DNA from: UBA1723 sp045629285
GTDB lineage: Bacteria > Bacteroidota > Bacteroidia > Bacteroidales > Paludibacteraceae
DNA length: 64,000 nucleotides
Assembly: GCA_045629285.1 (NCBI GenBank)
Contig: JAZQQY010000016.1
Coordinates: forward strand, 5,708-69,707
Direction of reading: 5' to 3'
In this document: positions 1 through 8,110 of the stretch, piece after piece
Numbering within the stretch: position 1 is the first letter of the stretch
How the letters are laid out: every line of letters starts with the position of its first letter
Notes under the pieces: model-generated
Databases searched by the model: none
What the model was told of the DNA's origin: nothing
What the model saw: the letters and a program-made list of their open reading frames with translations, nothing else
Program-made: the position numbers and the translations under genes

Positions 1-206
1 CTGGTTGCTCAGGAGTTTTCATCCCGTCGATAGATAATAACCAGTGGATGAAAAAAGGCGATGAAATCGGTAGAATTGTGAGCGCACTTGAAGGAAAAGT
101 GTTGGAAAAGGTGGTAAGCCCGTGCGACGGACTAGTGTTTACATTGCGTGCATATCCAATTGTTTACGAGGGATCGTTGATGGCCCGAATTTTCAAAAAG
201 AACTAA
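1..206 (+). CDS. M14/succinylglutamate desuccinylase-aspartoacylase family protein, 3' end only
   Basis: This is the C-terminal 67 residues of a gene entering from the left edge; the stop codon is at 204-206. The fragment reads as an all-beta biotinyl-like tail, with short segments such as WMKKGDEIGRIV, VVSPCDGLVF and EGSLMARIFKKN. The next gene has the same tail (VEKGDVLARIVDPY, IVSPCKGIVFF, LEDTIVFRI), so the two are tandem paralogs. The downstream gene starts 3 bases after this stop, so they are almost certainly co-transcribed. In this family the C-terminal beta domain follows a zinc carboxypeptidase-fold domain that is not visible here. The substrate cannot be told. Confidence 0.7.
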   Translation, partial: GCSGVFIPSIDNNQWMKKGDEIGRIVSALEGKVLEKVVSPCDGLVFTLRAYPIVYEGSLMARIFKKN

Positions 207-209
207 GTC

Positions 210-1139
210 ATGGAAAAGAAGATAATTTATAGAATGAGCTCTCCTTACAGAGACGAGTTCAGAATTACAGGATATGAGTTTGGACAGGGAGAGAAGACAG
301 TTGCGATTGTCGGTGCGATGCGTGGCGACGAGATTCAGCAGCAATATGTCTGTGCCCAGATTGTAAACAGACTAACTAAACTTGAGCAGGACGGTAAGAT
401 TGATAAAGGATGTAAAATTCTTGTAATTCCTAGTGCCAACCCTTTCTCCATGAACCTAGAAAAGAGATTCTGGTCAATGGACAACACTGATATCAACCGT
501 ATGTTCCCGGGCTACGACAAAGGGGAGACAACCCAAAGAATCGCTGCGGCATTGTTTGAGACTTTGAAAAACTATACTTACGGTATTCAGTTGGCAAGTT
601 TCTACATGCCTGGTGAGTTTGTGCCTCACGTAAGAATGATGGATACAGGTTATCAGGACACCGCAGATGCAAAGTTCTTTGAGTTGCCGTACATTTACGT
701 GAGAAAACCACGTCCTTACGATAGCACTATGCTTAACTACAATTGGCAGATCTGGAACACGTTTGCATTCTCTATCTATTCGGGTCTTACAAATCAGTTG
801 AACACTGATTTGGCCGAAGAGACAATCCATGCCATCTTCAGATTCATGGATAGAAAAAAGATCATTATCGACACACATCGCCATGGATATGTTTCAGAAA
901 TCGTTACCGATGAGAACCATGTCGTTGTCAGAAGCAAAAAGGCAGGTTTCTATACAAAATTGGTCTCTGCTAATCATTCGGTGGAGAAGGGTGATGTGTT
1001 GGCTCGTATTGTCGACCCATACAACGGAGAGACAGTTGAGGAGATAGTCTCTCCATGCAAAGGAATTGTCTTCTTTGCTCACTATCGTCCTTTAGTATTG
1101 GAGGATACGATAGTATTCAGAATAATCGAGGTTAAATGA
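210..1139 (+). CDS. M14 family zinc-peptidase-like protein (AstE/AspA superfamily)
   Basis: A 309-residue protein with the two-part layout of the succinylglutamate desuccinylase/aspartoacylase family. The N-terminal carboxypeptidase-like domain (about 1-225) contains GAMRGDE near residue 36 and IDTHRHG near 222. The C-terminal beta tail is at about 235-309. Family members normally bind zinc through His and Glu of an HGxE motif plus a later His; here the first ligand position holds Arg (MRGDE) while Glu and the DTH His remain. It has no signal peptide, so it is probably cytoplasmic. It is preceded by a tandem paralog 3 bases away and followed by a hairpin terminator. The family call is good, but the reaction and even catalytic activity are uncertain. 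Confidence 0.72.
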   Translation: MEKKIIYRMSSPYRDEFRITGYEFGQGEKTVAIVGAMRGDEIQQQYVCAQIVNRLTKLEQDGKIDKGCKILVIPSANPFSMNLEKRFWSMDNTDINRMFPGYDKGETTQRIAAALFETLKNYTYGIQLASFYMPGEFVPHVRMMDTGYQDTADAKFFELPYIYVRKPRPYDSTMLNYNWQIWNTFAFSIYSGLTNQLNTDLAEETIHAIFRFMDRKKIIIDTHRHGYVSEIVTDENHVVVRSKKAGFYTKLVSANHSVEKGDVLARIVDPYNGETVEEIVSPCKGIVFFAHYRPLVLEDTIVFRIIEVK

Positions 1140-1219
1140 TATTCCCCATAAATTTGTTGTGCATAAACATACGCACTATAAAAAATAGTCAATTGATGAC
1201 ATTTCATTGCTATTTCTCG

Positions 1220-1256
1220 CGTCGCGGTTGTCGTGTTGGCAGTCGCGACGTTTTTT
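1220..1256 (+). terminator. Rho-independent terminator after the M14 gene
   Basis: A CGTCGCG arm at 1220-1226 pairs with CGCGACG at 1244-1250 across a 17-base loop. It is followed by six T at 1251-1256. It lies 80 bases after the M14 stop and before the next promoter. Confidence 0.75.
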
Positions 1257-1278
1257 ACTGCGCCAGCTTTGTAGAAAA

Positions 1279-1308
1279 TTGATTTTTGCGCTAAATCCAC
1301 TATCTTTG
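1279..1308 (+). promoter_or_regulatory. Bacteroidota sigma-ABfr type promoter for the FKBP gene
   Basis: The -7 box TATCTTTG at 1301-1308 matches TAnnTTTG, and a -33 TTG sits at 1279-1281 with 19-base spacing. Transcription should start near 1315. This puts the ATGs at 1310 and 1316 at or upstream of the transcript start and favours ATG 1328. Confidence 0.7.
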
Positions 1309-1327
1309 CATGAAAATGTATAGAATC

Positions 1328-1726
1328 ATGGCAAAAGACAGTTATAAATCGGAAAATGAGGCATTTCTTGTTGAGATTGCGAAGAATCCTGAAGTAAAAG
1401 CCTTGCCCAAAGGAATCTATTATAAAGTGTTGGCGACAGGCGACGGACGTACTGCCCAGACAGCAGCTGTAGTATCGGTCTACTATCGTGGCTCGTTGAT
1501 CAACGGTAAAGTGTTTGACGATAACACAAAGCAAGGGTATGCTGATGCTTTCCGTCTGCGTGAGCTTATCACTGGATGGCAGATAGCAATTCCTAAAATG
1601 CATGAAGGCGACAAGTGGGAGATCTACATTCCGTCGGATCTGGGATACGGAAAACGTGGATGTCCGCCGGATATACCAGGCAATTCGACATTGATTTTCG
1701 AGATTGAGCTGGTCAAGGTGAATTGA
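1328..1726 (+). CDS. FKBP-type peptidyl-prolyl cis-trans isomerase
   Basis: A cytoplasmic FKBP-fold prolyl isomerase that catalyses cis-trans isomerisation of X-Pro bonds. The single FKBP domain spans about residues 40-132 and shows the family's VYYRG, KVFD, ITGWQIAI, YIPSDLGYG and IPGNSTLIFEIEL elements. There is no signal peptide, unlike many Bacteroidota FKBPs that are lipoproteins or periplasmic. The frame is open from 1310, but the promoter box ends at 1308, so the ATG at 1328 (protein starting MAKDSY) is the likelier start, giving 132 residues. It ends just before the T9SS adhesin gene (start at 1774), with which it may be co-transcribed. Confidence 0.85.
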   Translation: MAKDSYKSENEAFLVEIAKNPEVKALPKGIYYKVLATGDGRTAQTAAVVSVYYRGSLINGKVFDDNTKQGYADAFRLRELITGWQIAIPKMHEGDKWEIYIPSDLGYGKRGCPPDIPGNSTLIFEIELVKVN

Positions 1727-1773
1727 AAAAATTAGGAAATTTACTTTTTACAACAATCAATGAAGAGTTTCTT

Positions 1774-4338
1774 ATGAGAAGAATTCTTTCGATTTTTACT
1801 TTACTATTATTTCTGTTTAGCCCGATTAATGCGCAAGATTTGACGACAGAAGGTACTGACTTCTGGGTTAGCTTCCAAAGAAATGACGATACGTGGTATA
1901 ATGAGCAATTTCAAGTTTCCAAACTGGTCATTATCATTTCTTCGCAAACCAAGAACGAGGTTACCGTTACAAATCAGTCGACTGGCTATAGCGAGAACTT
2001 TACTGTCGTTGCTAATCAGACATTAGAGATCCCTTTCGAGGGTGTCACGGAATATTCTAAATATGCACAGGAGAACAGAAATGTTGTAGAGAATTTAGGA
2101 TTTCACATCACAAGCAAGTCGCCTGTTTCCGTATATACTCTGAATACGCAGTTTCGCACTGCGGATGCAACCATGTGTCTGCCTACCGAAGCGTTAGGCA
2201 GCTATTATGTTGTTCAGACTTATGCGTCAAGAAGAGCGTCTAATTCTTACATTTTTAAGCCAAGCTTTTTTCAGATTCTTGCTGTGGAAGATGGAACGGA
2301 GGTAGAGATTAAAGCATCTCTTAACGATGAGAATGGCCATGAAAAGGGCGTTCCTTATAGTGTGAAGTTGAATGCAGGCGACGTGTACATGGCCTATTCG
2401 ACGGTTGAAGATGTCGGTGAGGATTTCAGTGGGACGGAGATTCGTGTCGCAGATGGAAAAAAGATTGCGTTGTTTCAGGGAGTTGTGTGTGCCAGAGTTC
2501 CGTATTATGCGACTTCTGACGCCGATATGCTTTTGGAACAAGCATATCCGGCGAAGTATTGGGGAAAGGAGTTCATCCTAGTAAACGCAAAAAAACGAGT
2601 CTATAGTTTTTATAGGATTACTGCCGAGGCTGACGGTGCCGATTTTGTCGTGGTATCTAAAGAAGATACGTTGATGTTGAACATAGGTCCTTATGAGACT
2701 TTGGAGTTGGAGATGAAAGATAAAAAGGAGATGACTTCTTACCTTATTGCGTCTGCTCCTGTTTGTGTTTACCAATATTTGCCGAGCAACAAGTACGATG
2801 GCTATCTTAACGATTATAGCGGTCCGTCGATGATGTGGGTGGCTCCGTTGGAACAAAGGGTTAACAAAATTACATTTCCAGCGTTTGAAGATGCTAGTGT
2901 AAACGAGAACTTCATCAACGTTGTGGTCAAGGCAGAAGATGAGCATCTTGTTACGTTGGATGGAGTCGCAGATTTTGCAACGTTCGAGTATGTCGACTGT
3001 AAACCTGACTATATGTTTGCCAGAGTCGATATATCCAGCCATTCTCATGTTATCGAGTCGCCCAATGGTGCTATTGTAAACGTTTATGGCCAGGGAGATT
3101 CGGAGTCATACGCGTATACTGCAGGTTCGTCGACAAGGGTGATCAATCCTGATGATGTTTTTGTCACTCTCTTTGATACTATATGTGCAAATGAGACTTA
3201 TTCGTTCGGAGGAGAGACACTTTCGAAATCAGGAAGCTATATTGATACTTTGGAGTTAGCTGAATATGATAGCATTGTCACGTTGCAGTTGACTGTACGA
3301 CCACAACCGATGTCATCATTCGTTGAGGTTATTCCGGCTGGAGAGTCGTACCATTTTGATGGAAAGGATTTGACAGAACCAGGTACGTACGAGCGTGTAG
3401 AGAAGGATATTCATGGTTGCGACAGTATGATCATTCTTGATTTGGTGGTCGAATATCCGTGTGATACCGTTAAGGTGACGATCGAGGATGTTGTATGCGA
3501 CGGTGCGGTGTACCAGTTTGGTGGACAAACGTTGTATGAATCCGGAGTCTATAAAAAGACGGATATAGCCAGAAACGGTTGTGATAGTATCACGACTCTG
3601 GTGTTGACGGTGCTCCCAAGATTGGGATCTGTCATAAATGAGGTTTTGGAGGTCGGTGGATCCTATATGTTCGGCGACAAAACGTTGACAGAACCAGGTA
3701 GATACTCCATGGTGCTTCCATCACAGAATGGTTGTGACAGTATCGTCGTTCTTAATCTTAAGGCGACACCTGTCAGGGATACGGTTAAGGATACTATTTG
3801 TGATGGAGAAACTTTGCATTTAGGCGGTTCTGATTATAAGGCAAGCGGTGTCTACACTTATACATTGTATTCAAACTTAGAACGTGATACCATTATTACT
3901 TTGGAGTTGGCTGTATTGCCGAAATCAGAATCTGAGATTTCCGATGCAATCTATCAGAATGAGTCGTATACAGATAACGGTTTCTCTATCGATGTTCAGG
4001 AAGTGCCTGGCAATTATAAGTTTACTCAGGCATTTACGAATGTTTACGGTTGCGACAGTATCGTGACGTTAAACCTTACTGTCAGAAAGGCGATCGACTT
4101 GACGAAGATTCCAACTGTCTTCACTCCATATTCGGAAAATGGAATCAACGATGTTTTCATGCCTGATCATCAGGTATACATATACGACAGATACGGAAAT
4201 TTGGTTTGTGCGTCTGACAACGGATGGGATGGAAAATACAAAGGAAAACTTGCGGATCCTGGCACATACGTGTATGTCGTCATGATGGCTGACGGGGATA
4301 AGAAAAGAGGTACGATAGAGGTTCTAAAATTAAAATGA
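1774..4338 (+). CDS. T9SS-exported surface protein: IgGFc-like N-domain, six internal repeats, type B (CHU_C) sorting domain
   Basis: An 854-residue secreted protein. The signal peptide at 1-21 (MRRILSIF...SPINAQ) sets the start at 1774; the frame is open to a TTG at 1723. Residues 22 to about 435 resemble the IgGFc-binding N-terminal domain (TEGTDFWVSFQ start). Six repeats of about 50 residues follow, carrying DTICxxExxxFGG, SGxY and GCDSIxxLxLTV signatures. Residues 779-854 are a gliding-motility-type C-terminal domain: FTPYSENGINDVF, YDRYGN, GWDGKYKG, PGTYVYVV. Such type B domains target proteins through the T9SS and usually need a PorP/SprF partner, which is the very next gene (7-base gap). 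The inferred role is a surface adhesin; the ligand is unknown. Confidence 0.88.
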   Translation: MRRILSIFTLLLFLFSPINAQDLTTEGTDFWVSFQRNDDTWYNEQFQVSKLVIIISSQTKNEVTVTNQSTGYSENFTVVANQTLEIPFEGVTEYSKYAQENRNVVENLGFHITSKSPVSVYTLNTQFRTADATMCLPTEALGSYYVVQTYASRRASNSYIFKPSFFQILAVEDGTEVEIKASLNDENGHEKGVPYSVKLNAGDVYMAYSTVEDVGEDFSGTEIRVADGKKIALFQGVVCARVPYYATSDADMLLEQAYPAKYWGKEFILVNAKKRVYSFYRITAEADGADFVVVSKEDTLMLNIGPYETLELEMKDKKEMTSYLIASAPVCVYQYLPSNKYDGYLNDYSGPSMMWVAPLEQRVNKITFPAFEDASVNENFINVVVKAEDEHLVTLDGVADFATFEYVDCKPDYMFARVDISSHSHVIESPNGAIVNVYGQGDSESYAYTAGSSTRVINPDDVFVTLFDTICANETYSFGGETLSKSGSYIDTLELAEYDSIVTLQLTVRPQPMSSFVEVIPAGESYHFDGKDLTEPGTYERVEKDIHGCDSMIILDLVVEYPCDTVKVTIEDVVCDGAVYQFGGQTLYESGVYKKTDIARNGCDSITTLVLTVLPRLGSVINEVLEVGGSYMFGDKTLTEPGRYSMVLPSQNGCDSIVVLNLKATPVRDTVKDTICDGETLHLGGSDYKASGVYTYTLYSNLERDTIITLELAVLPKSESEISDAIYQNESYTDNGFSIDVQEVPGNYKFTQAFTNVYGCDSIVTLNLTVRKAIDLTKIPTVFTPYSENGINDVFMPDHQVYIYDRYGNLVCASDNGWDGKYKGKLADPGTYVYVVMMADGDKKRGTIEVLKLK
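3172..4089 (+). repeat. Six tandem protein-level repeats inside the T9SS surface protein
   Basis: Six modules of about 150 bases encode an Ig-like repeat. Each has an opening DTIC/CDG segment, a central FGGxTL...SGxY stretch and a closing GCDSIxxLxLTV strand. The third to fifth copies are most alike, while the last lacks the FGG core. The nucleotide sequence has diverged, so this is not a recent slippage expansion. Confidence 0.8.
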
Positions 4339-4345
4339 TGGCAGT

Positions 4346-5257
4346 ATGAGAAAGTTTATTGTATTTATTTTGACCTTTATTTCGGTTGCTTCATCATACG
4401 CACAGCATGACATGATGTTGTCGCAGGAGATTTTTTCAAGAGCGAATAAAAATCCGGCTGCCACGGGAAATGTTGAGGCTGTTACCGCATTCATGCATGG
4501 CAGATGTCAGTGGTTGGGTGTCGACAATAGTCCAAAGAGTGGAGTGATCAACGTTTTGACATATACCGAGAGAATCAAGTCGGGTTATGGAATGACTGTT
4601 TCTTACGACCACATGGGAGTAGGTCATAGCATGACTAATGTGAAAGCAATATATGCTCGTCATTTTGATGTTAACCCGTATACTGTTTTGGCTATGGGAT
4701 TGTCGGCTGGAGTCAATATCGGTTATTACAATCCTTATGATAATGTTATAAGCGACGAAAGGGAATATGAGGTAGAGGAGTTTCCTCAGGATAAGGAGAC
4801 TTTGGTTATCCCTGATTTCAATTTCGGTCTTGAGATGACGCACAACAAATGGATGGTAGGAGCGTCGATCACTCACGTACAGAGCAATGAGATGACGACA
4901 TTAAAACCGTCAAGCCACTTCTATCTATATGGTACAGCCAATTGCAAATTAAACACCACATGGTCGTTGATGCCGATGTTATCTGTCATGCATCGCAACA
5001 AGACTAGCGTGATGGAATTGGGCTCGTATGCTTATGTCAATAAATCATTTTTGTGGGGTGTCTTCTTACGCCCGGATCTTCATGAGAAGTTTAATCCTAT
5101 GATGATGGTTTTCACTGTTGGTTATGAGTCGCGTCAATTCCGTATAGGATATACATACGATTTAGGTTTGGGATCAAACAATAAATTGCCTTCGAATACA
5201 CACGAAATAATTCTGTCTTTTTCAAAAGAAAAGAAAAAACACGAGATTAATCGTTAA
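4346..5257 (+). CDS. PorP/SprF family type IX secretion outer membrane protein
   Basis: A 303-residue protein with a signal peptide (residues 1-20, ending SSYAQ) followed by the PorP/SprF opening (QHDMMLSQEIF...RANKNPAATGN). The rest alternates in an outer-membrane beta-barrel pattern and ends in IGYTYDLGLG...HEIILSFS. In Flavobacteriia such proteins (SprF) are needed to export or anchor the matching type B sorting-domain protein encoded beside them. The gene starts 7 bases after the adhesin stop, so the two form a cargo/partner pair. No terminator is seen directly after it; the next gene has its own promoter box. Confidence 0.9.
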   Translation: MRKFIVFILTFISVASSYAQHDMMLSQEIFSRANKNPAATGNVEAVTAFMHGRCQWLGVDNSPKSGVINVLTYTERIKSGYGMTVSYDHMGVGHSMTNVKAIYARHFDVNPYTVLAMGLSAGVNIGYYNPYDNVISDEREYEVEEFPQDKETLVIPDFNFGLEMTHNKWMVGASITHVQSNEMTTLKPSSHFYLYGTANCKLNTTWSLMPMLSVMHRNKTSVMELGSYAYVNKSFLWGVFLRPDLHEKFNPMMMVFTVGYESRQFRIGYTYDLGLGSNNKLPSNTHEIILSFSKEKKKHEINR

Positions 5258-5315
5258 TTATTAGGCGATTATTTGTTAAAAAGAGGGATTAAATAGGAAG
5301 ATATTCAAAAATCAC

Positions 5316-5323
5316 TAATTTTG
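5316..5323 (+). promoter_or_regulatory. TAnnTTTG promoter box
   Basis: TAATTTTG lies 29 bases upstream of the ATG at 5353, in an AT-rich gap. No clear -33 TTTG partner is visible, so the assignment rests on the -7 box alone. Confidence 0.5.
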
Positions 5324-5352
5324 CCTCTGACGATTTTTAAACGCTAGATATT

Positions 5353-6033
5353 ATGAATGTAAGAGAATTGACTGTGTTTGCAGCTGTGTCTGCAATGTCT
5401 TTATTCTCAGCGGTTGCAGCCGACAAACCCGGAGTGATCGTATTGAAGAATGGACAGAGAATTGAGTGTGCTGATATTAATCAGAAGGTATTGAAGCAAG
5501 AGTTGGGTTACAAGCTCTCAAACGATGCGAAAGAGCTTACTGTCAGTAAGGATGACGTTGATTATTTCCAGTTTAACGATGGAGAGAACGGTGCGTTGGG
5601 AAATAAGTGGAAATCATTCCAGCACGTCACGTCATCGAAGTTTACAAAGAATCAGATCAAGCCGACAAAGATGTATTTGCCGTGGGCAGAGTGTGTAGTT
5701 GATGGACCTACATCTGTTTACCGAATCTCAACTGCAGGCACAACTTCTGACGGAAGAACATTCGTTGAGCACAAGTTCTACGTCACTAAGGATGATTGGA
5801 ACTATGGAGTCGACGTTCCTGGAATCAACAAGTTCAACAAAAAGGATGACGTTGCTTTCTTCAAGAGTCTGTTTGCCGACAATCAGGAGATGGTAGCTCA
5901 GTTGGATGCCAAGGGTTATGATTATATCGACGCCCATTTCTCCAATCGACACAAGAGATTCGATTATGTGGCTCGTGATCTTAATCTGCTTACAGATTTG
6001 ATCGAAGAGTACAATGGTAGTGTTGACAAGTAA
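5353..6033 (+). CDS. Secreted protein of unknown function
   Basis: A 226-residue protein that I do not recognise. A signal peptide at about 1-23 (MNVRELTVFAA...AVAAD) predicts export. The N-terminal mature part (VIVLKNGQRIECADI) resembles the short beta segment often found at the start of small periplasmic Bacteroidota proteins. The rest is soluble, charged and rich in Lys/Asp, with no cysteine pairs after the first domain and no membrane segment. It has its own promoter box and a strong terminator, so it is a single-gene unit between the T9SS pair and a barrel gene. Envelope location is likely, but no function can be assigned. Confidence 0.7.
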   Translation: MNVRELTVFAAVSAMSLFSAVAADKPGVIVLKNGQRIECADINQKVLKQELGYKLSNDAKELTVSKDDVDYFQFNDGENGALGNKWKSFQHVTSSKFTKNQIKPTKMYLPWAECVVDGPTSVYRISTAGTTSDGRTFVEHKFYVTKDDWNYGVDVPGINKFNKKDDVAFFKSLFADNQEMVAQLDAKGYDYIDAHFSNRHKRFDYVARDLNLLTDLIEEYNGSVDK

Positions 6034-6060
6034 TAAATGCAGTTGACATAATGACAAAAA

Positions 6061-6092
6061 AGACGCGATCATCACAATCGCGTCTTTTTTTT
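6061..6092 (+). terminator. Strong hairpin terminator
   Basis: GACGCGAT (6062-6069) pairs perfectly with ATCGCGTC (6077-6084) across a 7-base loop. It is followed by eight T and preceded by six A, so it could work in both directions. It lies 28 bases after the upstream stop. Confidence 0.88.
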
Positions 6093-6186
6093 ACGCAAAT
6101 ATTGTTGATTTTACGTATTTGTCTGTATCTAATGCTCAAATAATCTTCCTTTGCATCGAATAATAACTTACTAATATGTCAATGAA

Positions 6187-6834
6187 ATGAAGAAATTGTT
6201 TTTTGCTGTCTTAACGACCCTGATGGCATTCGCAGCAAATGCCCAGTCGGCAAAGAAAGGAGATGTTAATCTTGGTGTGTCTGCGGGAGTCGGTATGTCA
6301 AACATCAAGTTTAATGCGGATGAATTCCCTAAGCAGAGCCCTCGTTTGCATTATCAGTTGGGTTTTGTCGTTGATTATGCTTTGGCAGACAACTTTTATT
6401 TGGAGAGTGGTCTTGTCGGTCAGGTTAAGGGATTGAAACACTCGTTTATTGAGCCAGTGTATGATCATAACCAAGAGATTGTCGGGACGCTTACTGAAGA
6501 TGTTAAAGTGATCAATGTCTATGGGTCGATTCCATTGTTGGTTGCCTATAAGTTCAACCTTTCTGATAAGGTGTCGTTGGCTCCGCAGTTCGGACCGATG
6601 TTCAACGTCATGATTGCGGATATTAACAGAATTAAGCTTGGAAATGGATATAGCCAGACTTCCGAAATCGGAGAGCCAACATTTGATTTGAGCCTTCGTC
6701 TGGCTTCAAACTTAGGTTTGGGTGACAAAGCAAGAATTTCGGTCGGCTACGATCAGGGAGTTACAGATGTCTATGATTATCGAAAGAGCAAATCGAATAC
6801 CTTGTTTGCAGGATTCACTTATTATTTCAAGTAA
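6187..6834 (+). CDS. Outer membrane beta-barrel protein (PorT-like family)
   Basis: A 215-residue protein with a signal peptide (1-20, ending FAANAQS). Its pattern of short amphipathic strands is typical of Bacteroidota OMP_b-brl-type barrels: NLGVSAGVGMSNI, YQLGFVVDYAL, FYLESGLVGQVKG, and a final LFAGFTYYFK strand ending in Phe-Lys. Length and strand number fit an eight-stranded barrel. It probably sits in the outer membrane as a structural or porin-like protein; a specific role is not indicated. It is a single gene with terminators before and after it. An imperfect TTnnTTTG box lies at about 6146. Confidence 0.8.
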   Translation: MKKLFFAVLTTLMAFAANAQSAKKGDVNLGVSAGVGMSNIKFNADEFPKQSPRLHYQLGFVVDYALADNFYLESGLVGQVKGLKHSFIEPVYDHNQEIVGTLTEDVKVINVYGSIPLLVAYKFNLSDKVSLAPQFGPMFNVMIADINRIKLGNGYSQTSEIGEPTFDLSLRLASNLGLGDKARISVGYDQGVTDVYDYRKSKSNTLFAGFTYYFK

Positions 6835-6872
6835 ACATTTAAGTAATAGGATAAATAGGATTTAATTTAGGG

Positions 6873-6905
6873 AAGGGTGGTGCATCTTATGCATCATCCT
6901 TTTTT
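6873..6905 (+). terminator. Hairpin terminator after the barrel gene
   Basis: An AAGGGTGGTGCAT arm pairs with ATGCATCATCCTT through G-T wobbles over a short loop. Six T follow, ending at 6905-6906. Confidence 0.75.
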
Positions 6906-6965
6906 AGTTGCACAACTCGCAAAAAAATCGTTACTTTGCATAAATTAGAAAGAAAATATAAAGAC

Positions 6966-8096
6966 ATGAAGTTCGATCTTCAATATACTGATCCAAATAG
7001 CAAAGCACGTGCTGGTGTGATCACTACTGATCACGGCACAATCGAGACTCCAATTTTCATGCCGGTAGGTACGCTTGGCTCCGTCAAGGGAGTACATACG
7101 CGTGAATTACGTGATGATATCAAGGCCCAGATTATCCTTGGTAACACTTATCATCTCTACCTACGTCCGGGTCTTGATGTGCTTCGTAAAGCTGGCGGAC
7201 TTCATAAGTTTAACGGATGGGACAGACCAATCCTTACAGATAGCGGTGGATTCCAGGTATTTTCGCTATCGGGGACAAGAAAATTGACTGAGGAAGGTTG
7301 TGTCTTCCGTTCCCATATCGACGGTTCAAAACACATCTTCACACCGGAAAACGTGGTTGACACGCAGCGTGTGATCGGTGCGGATATCATCATGGCTCTT
7401 GACGAGTGTACTCCAGGTACGGCAGACTACAATTATGCCAAGAAGAGCCTTGACATGACACTTCGTTGGCTTGACCGTGGACTTAAGCATTTTGACGAGA
7501 CAGAGCCATTGTACGGCTACAACCAGACATTTTTCCCGATTGTTCAGGGTTGTACCTACAAGGATTTGCGTGAGAAGGCTGCTGAGGCTGTCGCTTCAAA
7601 AAATCGTGAAGGCTATGCAATCGGCGGACTTGCTGTAGGTGAGCCTGCCGAGGTAATGTACGAGATGATCGAAGTGGTCAATAAGATTCTTCCTACTGAT
7701 AAGCCTCGCTATTTGATGGGTGTCGGTACTCCTACCAATTTGCTTGAGGCTATCGAGCGTGGTGTGGATATGTTCGATTGTGTGATGCCTACAAGAAACG
7801 GACGTAACGGATGGTTGTTCACTGCCAACGGCACTATGAATATGAAAAACCAGAAGTGGAAGGATGATTTCACTCCACTTGATCCTGAAAGCGACTGTTT
7901 TGTTGATCAGGTATATACGAAAGCATATCTTCGTCACTTGTTCGTAAGTGATGAACTTTTGGCTATGCAGATCGCATCGATCCATAATCTTGCTTTCTAT
8001 CTTCGTCTTGTGAAGATGGCACGTCAGCATATCATTGCAGGTGATTTCTCTACGTGGAAAGCCGAAATGGTAAAGAAATTGAGCGTCAGACTCTAA
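6966..8096 (+). CDS. tgt: Queuine/preQ1 tRNA-ribosyltransferase (tRNA-guanine transglycosylase)
   Basis: A 376-residue Tgt that exchanges guanine 34 for preQ1 in GUN-anticodon tRNAs during queuosine synthesis. It shows the DSGGFQVFSL motif (Asp near 92), the GGLAVGEP substrate loop, YLMGVGTP, and the nucleophile region MFDCVMPTRNGRNG near 270. Bacterial Tgt normally carries a C-x-C-x2-C...H zinc site. Here the matching stretch reads PESDCFVDQVY, so two of three cysteines are Ser and Asp, while the later IHN His is kept. ATG 6966 gives the standard length; the frame is open to a TTG at 6936. It ends 14 bases before the LptF/G gene and is likely co-transcribed with it. Confidence 0.95.
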   Translation: MKFDLQYTDPNSKARAGVITTDHGTIETPIFMPVGTLGSVKGVHTRELRDDIKAQIILGNTYHLYLRPGLDVLRKAGGLHKFNGWDRPILTDSGGFQVFSLSGTRKLTEEGCVFRSHIDGSKHIFTPENVVDTQRVIGADIIMALDECTPGTADYNYAKKSLDMTLRWLDRGLKHFDETEPLYGYNQTFFPIVQGCTYKDLREKAAEAVASKNREGYAIGGLAVGEPAEVMYEMIEVVNKILPTDKPRYLMGVGTPTNLLEAIERGVDMFDCVMPTRNGRNGWLFTANGTMNMKNQKWKDDFTPLDPESDCFVDQVYTKAYLRHLFVSDELLAMQIASIHNLAFYLRLVKMARQHIIAGDFSTWKAEMVKKLSVRL

Positions 8097-8110
8097 AATA
8101 GGATTTGGCT

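Noticed and set aside
474..884. Long minus-strand open frame across the M14 gene
   Set aside because: It is the antisense of a well-supported gene and shows Cys/His-rich shadow composition with no domain.
1082..1603. Minus-strand frame of 173 codons overlapping the FKBP gene and its promoter
   Set aside because: It runs antisense to a clear FKBP domain, a terminator and a promoter, and has no recognisable motif.
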